Origin: an uncultured Bacilli bacterium
GTDB lineage: Bacteria > Bacillota_I > Bacilli_A > RF39 > UBA660
Assembly (NCBI GenBank): GCA_910576985.1
Contig: CAJTLA010000024.1
Location: forward strand, 1-21,019
Length of the DNA: 21,019 bases
Direction: 5' to 3'
In this document: positions 13,058 to 21,003 of the stretch, one piece after another
Layout: each line of letters opens with the position of its first letter
Position numbering within the stretch: position 1 is the first letter of the stretch
Translations under genes and position numbers: made by a program
The notes under the pieces: model-generated
Told to the model about the DNA's origin: nothing
What the model saw: only the letters and a program-made list of their open reading frames with translations
Database searches by the model: none

Positions 13058-14161
13058 ATGAATGATATTATATATATATTAACGACTTGCCCAGATAATG
13101 TTGATGTCCTAAAAATAATTCATTGGATTACACAACTAGTAAAAGTAATCTGTATTTTCACTCCAATTGCAACCATCGTTTTACTCACAATCGATATGAT
13201 AAAATATGTCACAGCTGGAGATGTAGATGCCATGAAAGAACGATTTAGAACTTCTAAAAGAAGACTAATTGCATGTGCAATTGTATTTCTAATTCCAACC
13301 CTTGTAAGCATTGTAGTATCAATTGTTGGAAAAGTGGATACAACGGGATATACTGGATATGTTACCTGTGCTAATCTAGAAGATATTGAAGCCGTTGCAG
13401 TTAATAACGCTAGAAATTTAGTAGCTGAAGCAAGGGCAACCTTAGATACAAAAGATTTATCAAAAGCAAGAGCTGCAACAGCCAAAATTACAAATAAAGA
13501 AACCAAAAAAGAATTGGAAACAGAAATGAATGAAATCGGAAAAATAATTGCAGAAAGTAAAAAACCTCCTGCACCTACACCAAATCCAGGCAATAATAAT
13601 GGTGGAACTTTAACAACCAATTATCCAGATGCAGTTGTTGAAAACTTGGCATCATTCATTGGTAGTGAAGCTGGGTGGAATAAAAATGGATTTTTAGGTC
13701 AATTAATGACAGGAGCTGTTTACTTAAACAACTTTCATAAAAATATTGGTGGCGAAATTAACTTAAACAGCATGTGTCAATTATTCTCCAAGCGTGCTGG
13801 TAAATATTATATGTATACACCAACCTATTGTAACTACAAATTCACATCTTATCCTAAAAAAAGAGGAACCATTGATGCAGCAGGAAAAAAACAATTAACA
13901 GTAGTCGCAAAATTGTTATTAGAAAAAAAATTTACCATTCCAAACAATATGATATTTCAAGCATCAAAATCTGTTGTAGAAAGCAATGGAAAATTATGGG
14001 GAACTACCCACCAAGGCGTTTCAAATTACTATAGTTCATTTGGATATAGCAAATATGATAAATCGCCTTCCAGTGTTGACATATATGGAAATAAAGTCAG
14101 CTCCAATTTTGATGATTACAAGCCAATTGCCCAAAAACTATATGACCAATATGTAAAATAA
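13058..14161 (+). CDS. Two-helix membrane protein with C-terminal SleB-like cell-wall hydrolase domain
   Basis: The 367-residue protein has three parts. Residues 1-95 hold two membrane helices (about 22-45 and 70-92) separated by a polar loop with YVTAGDVDAMKERF, a layout like VirB2/TrbC pilin-type proteins. Residues 105-167 are charged and helical, followed by a Pro/Gly/Asn-rich linker (169-183). Residues 190-330 resemble the Hydrolase_2 (SleB/CwlJ) fold, with the putative catalytic Glu204 in ASFIGSEAGW, a GQLMTGAVYLNNF helix, and a late aromatic segment with WGTT and NYYSSFGY. SleB and CwlJ are spore-cortex lytic enzymes; other members act on vegetative wall. AAAGGTGAT precedes the ATG at 13058. 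The alternative TTG at 13007 is itself the -35 box and is rejected. The domain assignment is by eye and moderately certain. Confidence 0.65.
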   Translation: MNDIIYILTTCPDNVDVLKIIHWITQLVKVICIFTPIATIVLLTIDMIKYVTAGDVDAMKERFRTSKRRLIACAIVFLIPTLVSIVVSIVGKVDTTGYTGYVTCANLEDIEAVAVNNARNLVAEARATLDTKDLSKARAATAKITNKETKKELETEMNEIGKIIAESKKPPAPTPNPGNNNGGTLTTNYPDAVVENLASFIGSEAGWNKNGFLGQLMTGAVYLNNFHKNIGGEINLNSMCQLFSKRAGKYYMYTPTYCNYKFTSYPKKRGTIDAAGKKQLTVVAKLLLEKKFTIPNNMIFQASKSVVESNGKLWGTTHQGVSNYYSSFGYSKYDKSPSSVDIYGNKVSSNFDDYKPIAQKLYDQYVK

Positions 14162-14201
14162 AAACTGTTAAATGATAAAAAACATCAATTAACAGTTTTT
14201 T
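14161..14201. terminator. Bidirectional terminator between the hydrolase and the second prepilin gene
   Basis: AAAACTGTTAA (14161-14171) pairs perfectly with TTAACAGTTTT (14189-14199), with a further TGAT/ATCA pairing inside. T's follow on the plus strand. On the minus strand the other arm ends in TTTTT-A-TTTT. It lies just past the stops of both convergent genes. Confidence 0.85.
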
Positions 14202-14212
14202 CTATAATCATA

Positions 14213-14635
14213 TTACGGTGTACAAGTTACTTTTTGACTTGCAATCTTACACTTCAAATTATTTACAACAATTGGAGTATCAGCTGGAGTATCATTGAAT
14301 GTCCCATTGTCATTTAAAATAATCGTTCCTGCTGTTGGCAATGTTCCACTTACTCTTACAATAATTTCATCATCACCAGTTCCTCCATTACTACACTTCG
14401 ATCCATCACAAGTAATAGAAAGTGGAAGTGAGATAGAGTCTGTATCCAATAAAGATTCTGTATAAGTTAATTTCACAGCTTCCATAACACCATAAACACT
14501 ATCAGCTGCTGCCGATTGTCTTGCTTTATTAATAATATTTAATACAATTGGCGTTGCAATTAATGCTATGACAGCTAAAATAACAATAACAGCTAACAAT
14601 TCAATTAGAGTAAAACCTTTTATGTTACTTTTCAT
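14213..14635 (-). CDS. Prepilin-like protein with N-terminal methylation motif
   Basis: The 140-residue protein has the type IV prepilin start MKSNIKG, then FTLIELLAVIVILAVIALIA, with cleavage expected after Gly7 and Glu5 of the mature protein conserved. It is a closer match to canonical pilins than the copy at 12548. The C-terminal domain carries four cysteines (C76, C81, C129, C138), enough for two disulfides, and Thr/Asp/Asn-rich beta-like sequence. GAGGAGGGA precedes the ATG. It points in the same direction as the first prepilin gene and converges on the hydrolase gene, with which it shares a terminator. The 82 bases upstream contain a repeat structure (14672-14703). No pilus assembly gene is nearby. 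Confidence 0.9.
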   Translation of the reverse strand: MKSNIKGFTLIELLAVIVILAVIALIATPIVLNIINKARQSAAADSVYGVMEAVKLTYTESLLDTDSISLPLSITCDGSKCSNGGTGDDEIIVRVSGTLPTAGTIILNDNGTFNDTPADTPIVVNNLKCKIASQKVTCTP

Positions 14636-14671
14636 TTTTTCCCTCCTCTATGATTACAGTTTTAATATGCC

Positions 14672-14703
14672 TCAAAAATCAATAATTAATCAATAATTTT
14701 TGA
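14672..14703. repeat. Tandem 11-bp repeat inside an inverted repeat
   Basis: AATCAATAATT occurs twice head to tail (14677-14687 and 14688-14698). The pair is enclosed by the 8-bp inverted repeat TCAAAAAT (14672-14679) and ATTTTTGA (14696-14703). It lies between the serine hydrolase stop (14718) and the prepilin start (14635). On the plus strand it runs into seven T's and so looks like a terminator in that direction; on the minus strand it lacks a T-run. An operator for the prepilin gene is possible. Confidence 0.45.
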
Positions 14704-14717
14704 TTTTTTTAGAGAAG

Positions 14718-15974
14718 TTAAATTTTTTTGCTAATTTTTACCTCTTCCTGACATCCTAACATTTGATAATAATGAGTTAATAAATACATTTTTAAAGTTG
14801 TTTGGATTTGTACAATTTGATAAACAGTAAAAGCATCAAAAAAGCCATCTGGTTTTTTTGACTCTCCTTCTTTTATAGAACTCACCAAAATATTATTATG
14901 AATTTTATTTTTAGGATCAAATACCGCATATGCTCCAGTAAATCCTTGATGAGCAAATGAATTTGTTCCATACTCATTTGGGACAAATGTTTTATCTAAT
15001 CCCAAAGGATGCTTTTGATAAATTCCTGCATATCCCTTATGATTTTGCTTAGAATTAGGATAAATAATGGTTCCTGCTAATTTAGCAAAATTAACATTCT
15101 GAACAGCAAATAAACGATCTGCTAAATGGGTTAATCCATTCGAAGTTGCAAATAACCCAGCAGAACCCACTGCACCACCTAACAACCTTGCTTTTGGATC
15201 ATGAACAATATCATCACAACTTCCATTTCCAGCTACCAATCTGTTTTTTGGATGAAACAAAGTTTCCTCTAATCCCCAAGGTTTTAATAAGTATTCGTTC
15301 ATAATCTGATCAAATTGAACTTTTTGACCACTTTTTTCACTCACAATTTTTTCAATCACTTTTGATAAAACAAGAAATCCCATATCTGTATAAGAATTAA
15401 ATGAAAGATCCACTTCCTCTAAATGAAGCGTTTGTAAAATTTCTAAAGCTTCTATACTATCTTTCCCATCTGTAACTCTTCCATTCGTTTTTAGACTTCC
15501 TGACATTTTTAATATATCATGAATTGTATAATCATCAAGAGATTCAAATCTAGAATCCAAATCTTTGACTCTATCTTCTAATTTTAAATATCCTTTTTGA
15601 ATCAATATTAAACTTAACAAAAATGTATAAAGTTTTGTAATTGATGCCAAATCAAATACTGTTTTTTCATCAATCTCTTGCCCTTGATCTCCATATTTCG
15701 TTTTCCCACCAAAAATAGTAATAGAATAACTCCCATCTGAATTTGGTAAATATATACAACTAGAAAGTCCACTAATCACTTGAGCAGTTTGATAAATAAA
15801 CGCTTCACTTTGTTCCTCTAATTCTTTTGACAAATCTTGTAAACACTCCATAATACTTTGATCTTTTCTTAACACCTGTTTTACAGAGTTTTGAATATCA
15901 ATTAAGTCTTCTTTATCAAAAGAAGACCCATTCTTCACTAAATTTGTTAATATTTTGTTCAATTTTTCTTCCAT
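14718..15974 (-). CDS. Serine hydrolase of the class C beta-lactamase/penicillin-binding fold
   Basis: The 418-residue protein has the SxxK nucleophile motif SITK (111-114) in FDLASITKLYTF, a tyrosine motif Y195-T-D where the family usually has YxN, and a late HQG in FAHQGFTGAY that replaces KTG. This pattern fits the 'beta-lactamase family' (COG1680) of esterases, peptidases and D-Ala-D-Ala-type enzymes. There is no signal peptide or membrane anchor; the first 60 residues are charged and helical, so it may act inside the cell or leave by another route. GGGAGGAA precedes the start. It is the last gene of the rlmN-prpC-prkC-rsgA-rpe run, 27 bases after rpe, where Bacillus has thiN. True substrates are unknown; beta-lactam hydrolysis should not be assumed. 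Confidence 0.85.
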   Translation of the reverse strand: MEEKLNKILTNLVKNGSSFDKEDLIDIQNSVKQVLRKDQSIMECLQDLSKELEEQSEAFIYQTAQVISGLSSCIYLPNSDGSYSITIFGGKTKYGDQGQEIDEKTVFDLASITKLYTFLLSLILIQKGYLKLEDRVKDLDSRFESLDDYTIHDILKMSGSLKTNGRVTDGKDSIEALEILQTLHLEEVDLSFNSYTDMGFLVLSKVIEKIVSEKSGQKVQFDQIMNEYLLKPWGLEETLFHPKNRLVAGNGSCDDIVHDPKARLLGGAVGSAGLFATSNGLTHLADRLFAVQNVNFAKLAGTIIYPNSKQNHKGYAGIYQKHPLGLDKTFVPNEYGTNSFAHQGFTGAYAVFDPKNKIHNNILVSSIKEGESKKPDGFFDAFTVYQIVQIQTTLKMYLLTHYYQMLGCQEEVKISKKI

Positions 15975-16001
15975 ATATTTCCTCCCAAAATGTATTTTAA
16001 A

Positions 16002-16640
16002 TCATTTATCTAACGATTTTTTTAATTTTTCAATTTGTATGGAATAAGAATTGCCATTTGTAATATAAGAACCACTCACCAATATATCTACGTTTTTACA
16101 CAATTTGGCGGTTCTCTCATTGATTCCACCATCAACTTCAATCACATAATGATAACCTTGAATGTCACGAATTCTGTTTAATTCATTAATTTTATTCACC
16201 GTATTTTCAATAAAAGTTTGCTCACCTTCTCCTGGCTCCACACTCATAACGAGAACCAAATCAATAATAGGCAAATATGGAATCAATTTACGAACTGGAG
16301 TACCTGGATTAATCGCAAGTCCCACTTTAATATCTTGATCTTTTATAAAATCAATCGCTTTTAAAACATAATCAGTTTCTACATGAATCGTGATATAACT
16401 TGGATGAAGTGACACATAATCTTTAATATAAGAAATCGTATCTTTTACCATTAAATGGACATCAAAAGGCATTGATAATGGCAACAACTTCTTTAAAGAA
16501 TCTAAACATTCTGTTTTGTTAGAAACAAACACTCCATCCATAACATCTACATGTAGAAAATCAATTTGTTCATTACTTAACTTTAAAATTTTGTCTTTTT
16601 TATCTTCTTTAATACTTAGAAAAGAAGCAGATAATAACAT
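16002..16640 (-). CDS. rpe: Ribulose-phosphate 3-epimerase (variant phosphate-binding loop)
   Basis: Rpe interconverts ribulose-5-phosphate and xylulose-5-phosphate in the pentose phosphate pathway. The 212-residue TIM-barrel protein keeps the metal and catalytic residues: H30 and D32 in HVDVMDG, H62 in DVHLMV and D170 in VDGGI, with the ASFLS start motif. One conserved loop differs: the usual MSVEPGFGGQ reads MSVEPGEGEQ (132-141), and the usual VAGSAIF reads VSGSYIT. These positions bind the substrate phosphate or cap the active site, so specificity could be altered. The start has AGGTGAG just upstream and lies 4 bases after the rsgA stop. The order rsgA-rpe is conserved with Bacillus. Confidence 0.88.
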   Translation of the reverse strand: MLLSASFLSIKEDKKDKILKLSNEQIDFLHVDVMDGVFVSNKTECLDSLKKLLPLSMPFDVHLMVKDTISYIKDYVSLHPSYITIHVETDYVLKAIDFIKDQDIKVGLAINPGTPVRKLIPYLPIIDLVLVMSVEPGEGEQTFIENTVNKINELNRIRDIQGYHYVIEVDGGINERTAKLCKNVDILVSGSYITNGNSYSIQIEKLKKSLDK

Positions 16641-16644
16641 ATTC

Positions 16645-17481
16645 TCACCTACCTATAAATTTTAGATAATTCTGATATCTACTAGGTAAAATGGTGTGAT
16701 CTTCTACTAATTCTTTAATTCTACATGAATCCTCTTTATCATGCATACAATCCTTGTACCGACATTCCTCTCGATGTAATTCAAACTCTGGTACTTGATC
16801 TCTAATATCACCACTCGTCATACCCTCAAAATCGACAGAAGAAAAACCTGGTGTATCGCAAACCCATCCTTCAAATAAAGGATAAAGTTCAACATGTCTA
16901 GTAGTATGTTTTCCTCTTCCTAAAGCCATAGAAATCTCATCTGTTTTTAAATGTAATGTTTCATCCAAATGATTCAGTAAAGTGGATTTCCCAGCCCCAC
17001 TTTGACCTGTAAATACAGTGAGTTTTCCTTTCAATAAGTCTTTAATATTATCGATTTCTGTATTTAAATACACTCTATAACCAACTTTTTTATAATAATG
17101 TATTAAAAACTCGATATCCCTTTTTTCTTCTTTATTTAATAAATCTAACTTTGTAAAACATATAATTGGTTCTATATTATGAAATGTTACAATATATAAT
17201 AATTTATCTAGTAAATTGCTAGAAAAATCTGGAGCTTTTGTACTAGTCACAATAATTACTTGATCAATATTGCTAACAGGAGGACGAACCAATTCATTTT
17301 TCCTTTTTTTTATTTCTAATATATAATTATTTTTTTCGTCAAACAAAACAAAATCTCCGACACATGGCTTAATTTTTTGATTTCTAAATTTTCCCCTAGA
17401 TTTACAAACGTACTCTAATCCATTTGAGAAAACCGTATAATCATTACTAATCAACTTTATAATTTGTCCCTGCATACTCAT
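16645..17481 (-). CDS. rsgA: Ribosome small subunit-dependent GTPase RsgA
   Basis: RsgA (YloQ/CpgA) is a GTPase that checks late 30S subunit maturation. The 278-residue protein has an OB-fold N-terminus (1-65), then a circularly permuted GTPase order: G4 TKLD (110-113), G1 GQSGAGKST (159-167), G2-region GKHTT (190-194), G3 DTPG (209-212). A C-terminal zinc-binding set follows, C240, C245, H247 and C253. The first ATG (17481) overlaps the prkC stop as ATGA, suggesting translational coupling; homologues usually begin at the equivalent of the second ATG (17475, MQGQIIK), so the start is uncertain by two residues. It is known in Bacillus as a substrate of the PrkC kinase encoded next to it. It ends in TGA. 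Confidence 0.96.
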   Translation of the reverse strand: MSMQGQIIKLISNDYTVFSNGLEYVCKSRGKFRNQKIKPCVGDFVLFDEKNNYILEIKKRKNELVRPPVSNIDQVIIVTSTKAPDFSSNLLDKLLYIVTFHNIEPIICFTKLDLLNKEEKRDIEFLIHYYKKVGYRVYLNTEIDNIKDLLKGKLTVFTGQSGAGKSTLLNHLDETLHLKTDEISMALGRGKHTTRHVELYPLFEGWVCDTPGFSSVDFEGMTSGDIRDQVPEFELHREECRYKDCMHDKEDSCRIKELVEDHTILPSRYQNYLKFIGR

Positions 17482-19214
17482 TCTGTTTTTTCATCCTCTT
17501 TAGATGGTTCCTTAGAATCTTCTTTTTTTTCTTCTGGCTTTTTTGTCACTTCTATTCGTAAAGTCGAAGGAGATTCTATCTTACTTTTTGGATCTCTACT
17601 TTGATAAATAATCGTTCCATCTGGTTTTGTATCATCCTCTTTTTCATTGACTGTCAAAGTAATATCATGTTCATCACAAAATGTTTGAATTCTATCAACA
17701 GTCCAACTTCCATCCGAAAAATCTGGATAAGCATCTACTAATTTCGTATAAGTAAGTGTAATGGAATCACCCTTTTTAATCGTCTTTCCAGCATCAACAC
17801 TTTGACCTGTAATCATCCCATCTTTTTGATCATTTGTTTCCTCTGTAATTTCAATTTCATTTGGATGCACTTTAATACCTTTTCCTTCTAATCTTCCTTT
17901 AATTTCTAAATAATTTTGACCTTCATAATTTTCTAACTCAAAACCTTCTTTTCCTTTTGATACAATTAAAGTGATAGAAATTCCTTGTTTCACAGTACGA
18001 CCAATATCTGGACTAGTTTTGATTACCTTTCCATCATCAATCTTATCATCATATTTTTCTTCTACTTTAGCTTCTACTTCCAATCCTTCTTTTCGAAGCG
18101 CTGCTTCTGCTTGAGTCACAGTCATATCTTTCACATCTGGAATTTTAACCTCTTTTACCTTTGTCAATTTAGGAAGTATTAAAGTAATAACTCCAATAAT
18201 AGTAGCTAGTAATAAACAAATAGAACCAACAATAACTAAAATTTTATTTGTTTTCTTATCCTTTTTCTTATCTTTTTTATTCTTAGAATTTCCATTCTCT
18301 TTTTTGTCATCTTTAATTGGTGGCATTACTTTGGTTTCTTCTAAATCTTGTTCTGGATATTTGTATACATATCGTTCTTCAAATTGTCTTTCAGGTTCCA
18401 TACACTTTTCAATATCTTCTCTCATTTCTTTTACAGAATCGTAACGATTTTTTGGATTTTTCGCACAAGATTTTAAAACAATGTTTTCCAATGATTGAGG
18501 AATATTTGAATTAATTTTACACACACTTGGAATTGGCTCTTTCATTTGTTTTATGGCAATTTCTACTGCATTATCACCTTTAAAAGGAAGTTTTCCAGTT
18601 AATAATTCAAACATTAAAATTCCAAGTGAATAAATATCACTTTTCATAGTAGAACCTTTCCCATTGGCCTGTTCGGGTGGAAGATAATGAACAGAACCCA
18701 TCACAGAATTTGTTTGTGTTAGTTCATTACTTCCTAATGCCATAGCAATTCCAAAATCCATTATTTTTACTCTTCCATCTTCCAAGATCATCACATTTTG
18801 TGGCTTAATATCACGATGAATAATATAACTATCATGTGCACATGAAACCGCACTAGTTAACTGCAACATAATATCTATCACTTCAGATATTGTTAGAGCA
18901 CCACGCTTTTTTATGAGACTTTTCAAAGTCTTTCCATCAATATATTCCATTACAATAAAGTATTTTCCATCATCATCACCAACATCATACATTTCTACAA
19001 TATTTGGATGACTTAAAGAACTTGCAGCAATTGCTTCTCTTTGAAATCTTCTTACAAATTTATCATCATCTGATAAATCACCTCTTAACACTTTAACCGC
19101 AACATTACGATCTAAAATGGTATCATAAGCCAAATAAACATTGGCCATTCCACCCTCTCCAATGGTTCTGACAATTTGATAACGATCATCAATTTTTTGA
19201 CCCTTTATAATCAT
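17478..19214 (-). CDS. prkC: PASTA-domain serine/threonine protein kinase PrkC
   Basis: PrkC is a membrane kinase that senses peptidoglycan fragments through external PASTA repeats and phosphorylates proteins of growth, division and translation; in Bacillus it also triggers spore germination by muropeptides. The 578-residue protein has a complete kinase domain (about 11-272: glycine loop GEGGMANV at 19-26, K41, HRDIKPQN at 133-140, DFG at 153-155), a lysine-rich juxtamembrane stretch (300-323), one membrane helix (324-346), three PASTA repeats (about 355-420, 422-492, 493-558) and an acidic/lysine-rich tail. The start at 19214 is chosen because AAAGGATGG lies about 8 bases upstream and one base separates it from the prpC stop; the frame opens from 19226. 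It ends in TGA overlapping rsgA. Confidence 0.96.
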   Translation of the reverse strand: MIIKGQKIDDRYQIVRTIGEGGMANVYLAYDTILDRNVAVKVLRGDLSDDDKFVRRFQREAIAASSLSHPNIVEMYDVGDDDGKYFIVMEYIDGKTLKSLIKKRGALTISEVIDIMLQLTSAVSCAHDSYIIHRDIKPQNVMILEDGRVKIMDFGIAMALGSNELTQTNSVMGSVHYLPPEQANGKGSTMKSDIYSLGILMFELLTGKLPFKGDNAVEIAIKQMKEPIPSVCKINSNIPQSLENIVLKSCAKNPKNRYDSVKEMREDIEKCMEPERQFEERYVYKYPEQDLEETKVMPPIKDDKKENGNSKNKKDKKKDKKTNKILVIVGSICLLLATIIGVITLILPKLTKVKEVKIPDVKDMTVTQAEAALRKEGLEVEAKVEEKYDDKIDDGKVIKTSPDIGRTVKQGISITLIVSKGKEGFELENYEGQNYLEIKGRLEGKGIKVHPNEIEITEETNDQKDGMITGQSVDAGKTIKKGDSITLTYTKLVDAYPDFSDGSWTVDRIQTFCDEHDITLTVNEKEDDTKPDGTIIYQSRDPKSKIESPSTLRIEVTKKPEEKKEDSKEPSKEDEKTE

Positions 19215-19215
19215 T

Positions 19216-19950
19216 CTATACACCATCCTTTAACAAACATGCGATAGAAATATTATCATTTCCGCCTCTATTATTACTTTTCATAATTAACTTTTTAACT
19301 TTGTCCTCCAAAGCTCCTTCTTCATTTAAAACTGTAATAATTTGCTCATCGTTCAACATATTTGTTAATCCATCACTACACAAAAATATTCCATCAATAT
19401 CTGTTTCAATCGCAAAAATATCCATTTCTACTGTTGTATTCGCACCTAACGCTCTCATTAATACATTTTTTCTTGGATGATCTTTCGCCTCTTCTGGAGT
19501 CAATTCTCCTGATTTTACTAATAAATTCACCAATGTATGATCAGTAGTTATTTTATGTAATTTTTGATTTTTAATAACATAGCCTGAACTATCTCCAATA
19601 TTTCCAAACAAAAGAAATTCACTTGTCAGCACAGCCAACACTAGCGTAGTTCCCATTCCTACACTTTCAGGATGCTCTGCTGTATATTTATAAATCCCAA
19701 CATTCGCTTCACTTACAATATCTTTAATCCAGGCAATCGCATCTTCTTTATTTCCAATACTACTAATCTCTGCAAAACGTTTTCCAATATGAGAAATAGC
19801 AATACTAGAAGCAACCTCTCCATCTTTATGACCCCCCATACCATCTGCTACTGCTAACAACAATTCATTATTTTTATTTTTTACAATAATAACACTATCT
19901 TCATTATGATCTCTAACTTTTCCAGGATCTGTTAAATAATAATACTCCAT
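19216..19950 (-). CDS. prpC: PP2C-family protein phosphatase PrpC (Stp1)
   Basis: PrpC is a metal-dependent Ser/Thr phosphatase that reverses phosphorylation by PrkC. The 244-residue protein is the minimal single-domain PP2C type: metal-binding ADGMGG (35-40, D36), DHNED near the N-terminus, LCSDGLTNML in the C-terminal half and GGNDNISIAC close to the end. No membrane segment is present, so it is cytosolic. GAGGAGGAA lies 8 bases before the ATG at 19950, and only 3 bases separate it from the rlmN stop. The prkC start follows the prpC stop by one base, so expression of phosphatase and kinase is probably tightly coupled. Confidence 0.96.
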   Translation of the reverse strand: MEYYYLTDPGKVRDHNEDSVIIVKNKNNELLLAVADGMGGHKDGEVASSIAISHIGKRFAEISSIGNKEDAIAWIKDIVSEANVGIYKYTAEHPESVGMGTTLVLAVLTSEFLLFGNIGDSSGYVIKNQKLHKITTDHTLVNLLVKSGELTPEEAKDHPRKNVLMRALGANTTVEMDIFAIETDIDGIFLCSDGLTNMLNDEQIITVLNEEGALEDKVKKLIMKSNNRGGNDNISIACLLKDGV

Positions 19951-19953
19951 TTG

Positions 19954-20976
19954 CTATTCCTCCTCGTAATTAGCTCTTAATTGACCACAAGCTGCACTTA
20001 CTTTTGATCCAAATTCTTTTCTAATCGTCACATTAATACAATTTTTTTTAAGTGTGTCATAAAACTTTAAAATAGTTTCCTTTTTACTTTTTCGATATTC
20101 AATATGACTTGTCTCATTATAAGGAATCAAATTCACATAACAATTAAGACCACTTAATAATTTTGATAATTCTATAGCGTCTGCTTCACTATCATTAATA
20201 TCTCGTAATAAAATATATTCAAAAGTCACTCTACGATTCGTTTTTTCAATATATTTTCTTACAGCATCAATCACTTCTTCGATTTTATAAATATGATTAA
20301 TCTTCATAATAGAATCCCGAATGGTATTATTAGGTGCATGTAACGAAATCGCCAAATTCACTTGTTTTCCATGATTCATAAACTCTAGTATCTTTGGAAC
20401 AATTCCACAAGTCGATATCGTAATATGTCTTGCCCCTAAAGCGATTCCTTTGGGTTCATTGATAATGGAAATAAATTCCATGACATTATCATAATTGTCG
20501 AATGGTTCTCCAATCCCCATTAACACCAAATGTGTAACTCGAATTCCAAGTTCTTTTTCTACTTGTAATATCTGAAGAACCATTTCTGATGGTTCTAAAT
20601 TTCTCACCTTTTTTAGTCTACCACTCTCACAAAAAGAACATCCCATATTACAACCAACTTGGCTTGATATACATAAACTATTCCCATAATCATGTTTCAT
20701 CAAAACAGCTTCTATTTTATTTCCATCAGATAATTCAAATAAAAATTTACATACATCAATATCTTCTTGTTTTTGTAATAATGTTAAATTTTCTAATTTA
20801 AAGTTTTCTTTTAAGTCTAAAATTGTAAATTTACTAATGTTTTTCATTTCATCAAATGATTGAATGCGTTTTTTATAAAGCCACTCAAATATTTGGGTTG
20901 CTTTATATTTCTTTTCTCCCTTTTCTTGAAAATATATTTCCAATTTAGACAATGTAAACCCATATATATTTTTCAT
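19954..20976 (-). CDS. rlmN: 23S rRNA/tRNA adenine C2-methyltransferase RlmN
   Basis: RlmN is a radical SAM enzyme that methylates C2 of A2503 in 23S rRNA and A37 in several tRNAs, improving decoding. The 340-residue protein has the cluster motif CNMGCSFC (C109, C113, C116), a SAM-binding GIGEPFDN region, and the C-terminal C330 in SAACGQLRAN that forms the methyl-transfer intermediate. The residues after the cluster read CESGRLKKVRNL rather than the CATG or CAST common in Proteobacteria and Bacillus. AGGGTG precedes the start at 20976. It is the first gene of the prpC-prkC-rsgA-rpe operon inside the window, with a promoter box at 20995-21003; an rsmB homologue, the usual upstream neighbour, would lie outside the window. 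Confidence 0.96.
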   Translation of the reverse strand: MKNIYGFTLSKLEIYFQEKGEKKYKATQIFEWLYKKRIQSFDEMKNISKFTILDLKENFKLENLTLLQKQEDIDVCKFLFELSDGNKIEAVLMKHDYGNSLCISSQVGCNMGCSFCESGRLKKVRNLEPSEMVLQILQVEKELGIRVTHLVLMGIGEPFDNYDNVMEFISIINEPKGIALGARHITISTCGIVPKILEFMNHGKQVNLAISLHAPNNTIRDSIMKINHIYKIEEVIDAVRKYIEKTNRRVTFEYILLRDINDSEADAIELSKLLSGLNCYVNLIPYNETSHIEYRKSKKETILKFYDTLKKNCINVTIRKEFGSKVSAACGQLRANYEEE

Positions 20977-20994
20977 ATGAACACCCTATATAGT

Positions 20995-21003
20995 ATTATA
21001 GCA
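20995..21003 (-). promoter_or_regulatory. rlmN: Extended -10 promoter element upstream of rlmN
   Basis: TGCTATAAT on the minus strand is a perfect extended -10 box about 18 bases from the rlmN start. The expected -35 position at 17 bases would lie outside the window. The visible spacer is a run of 16 T on the minus strand (21003-21018). This suggests the rlmN operon has its own promoter. Confidence 0.55.

Noticed and set aside
13120..13620. 166-codon minus-strand frame opposite the hydrolase gene
   Set aside because: It is antisense to the membrane part of a gene with clear promoter, ribosome binding site and domains; the antisense of hydrophobic codons gives long open frames.
16645..17481. 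Mollicute-type genetic code (TGA read as Trp), considered because of the AT richness
   Set aside because: rsgA and prkC end at TGA in the expected place, tryptophans are encoded by TGG, and no conserved gene is broken by TGA.
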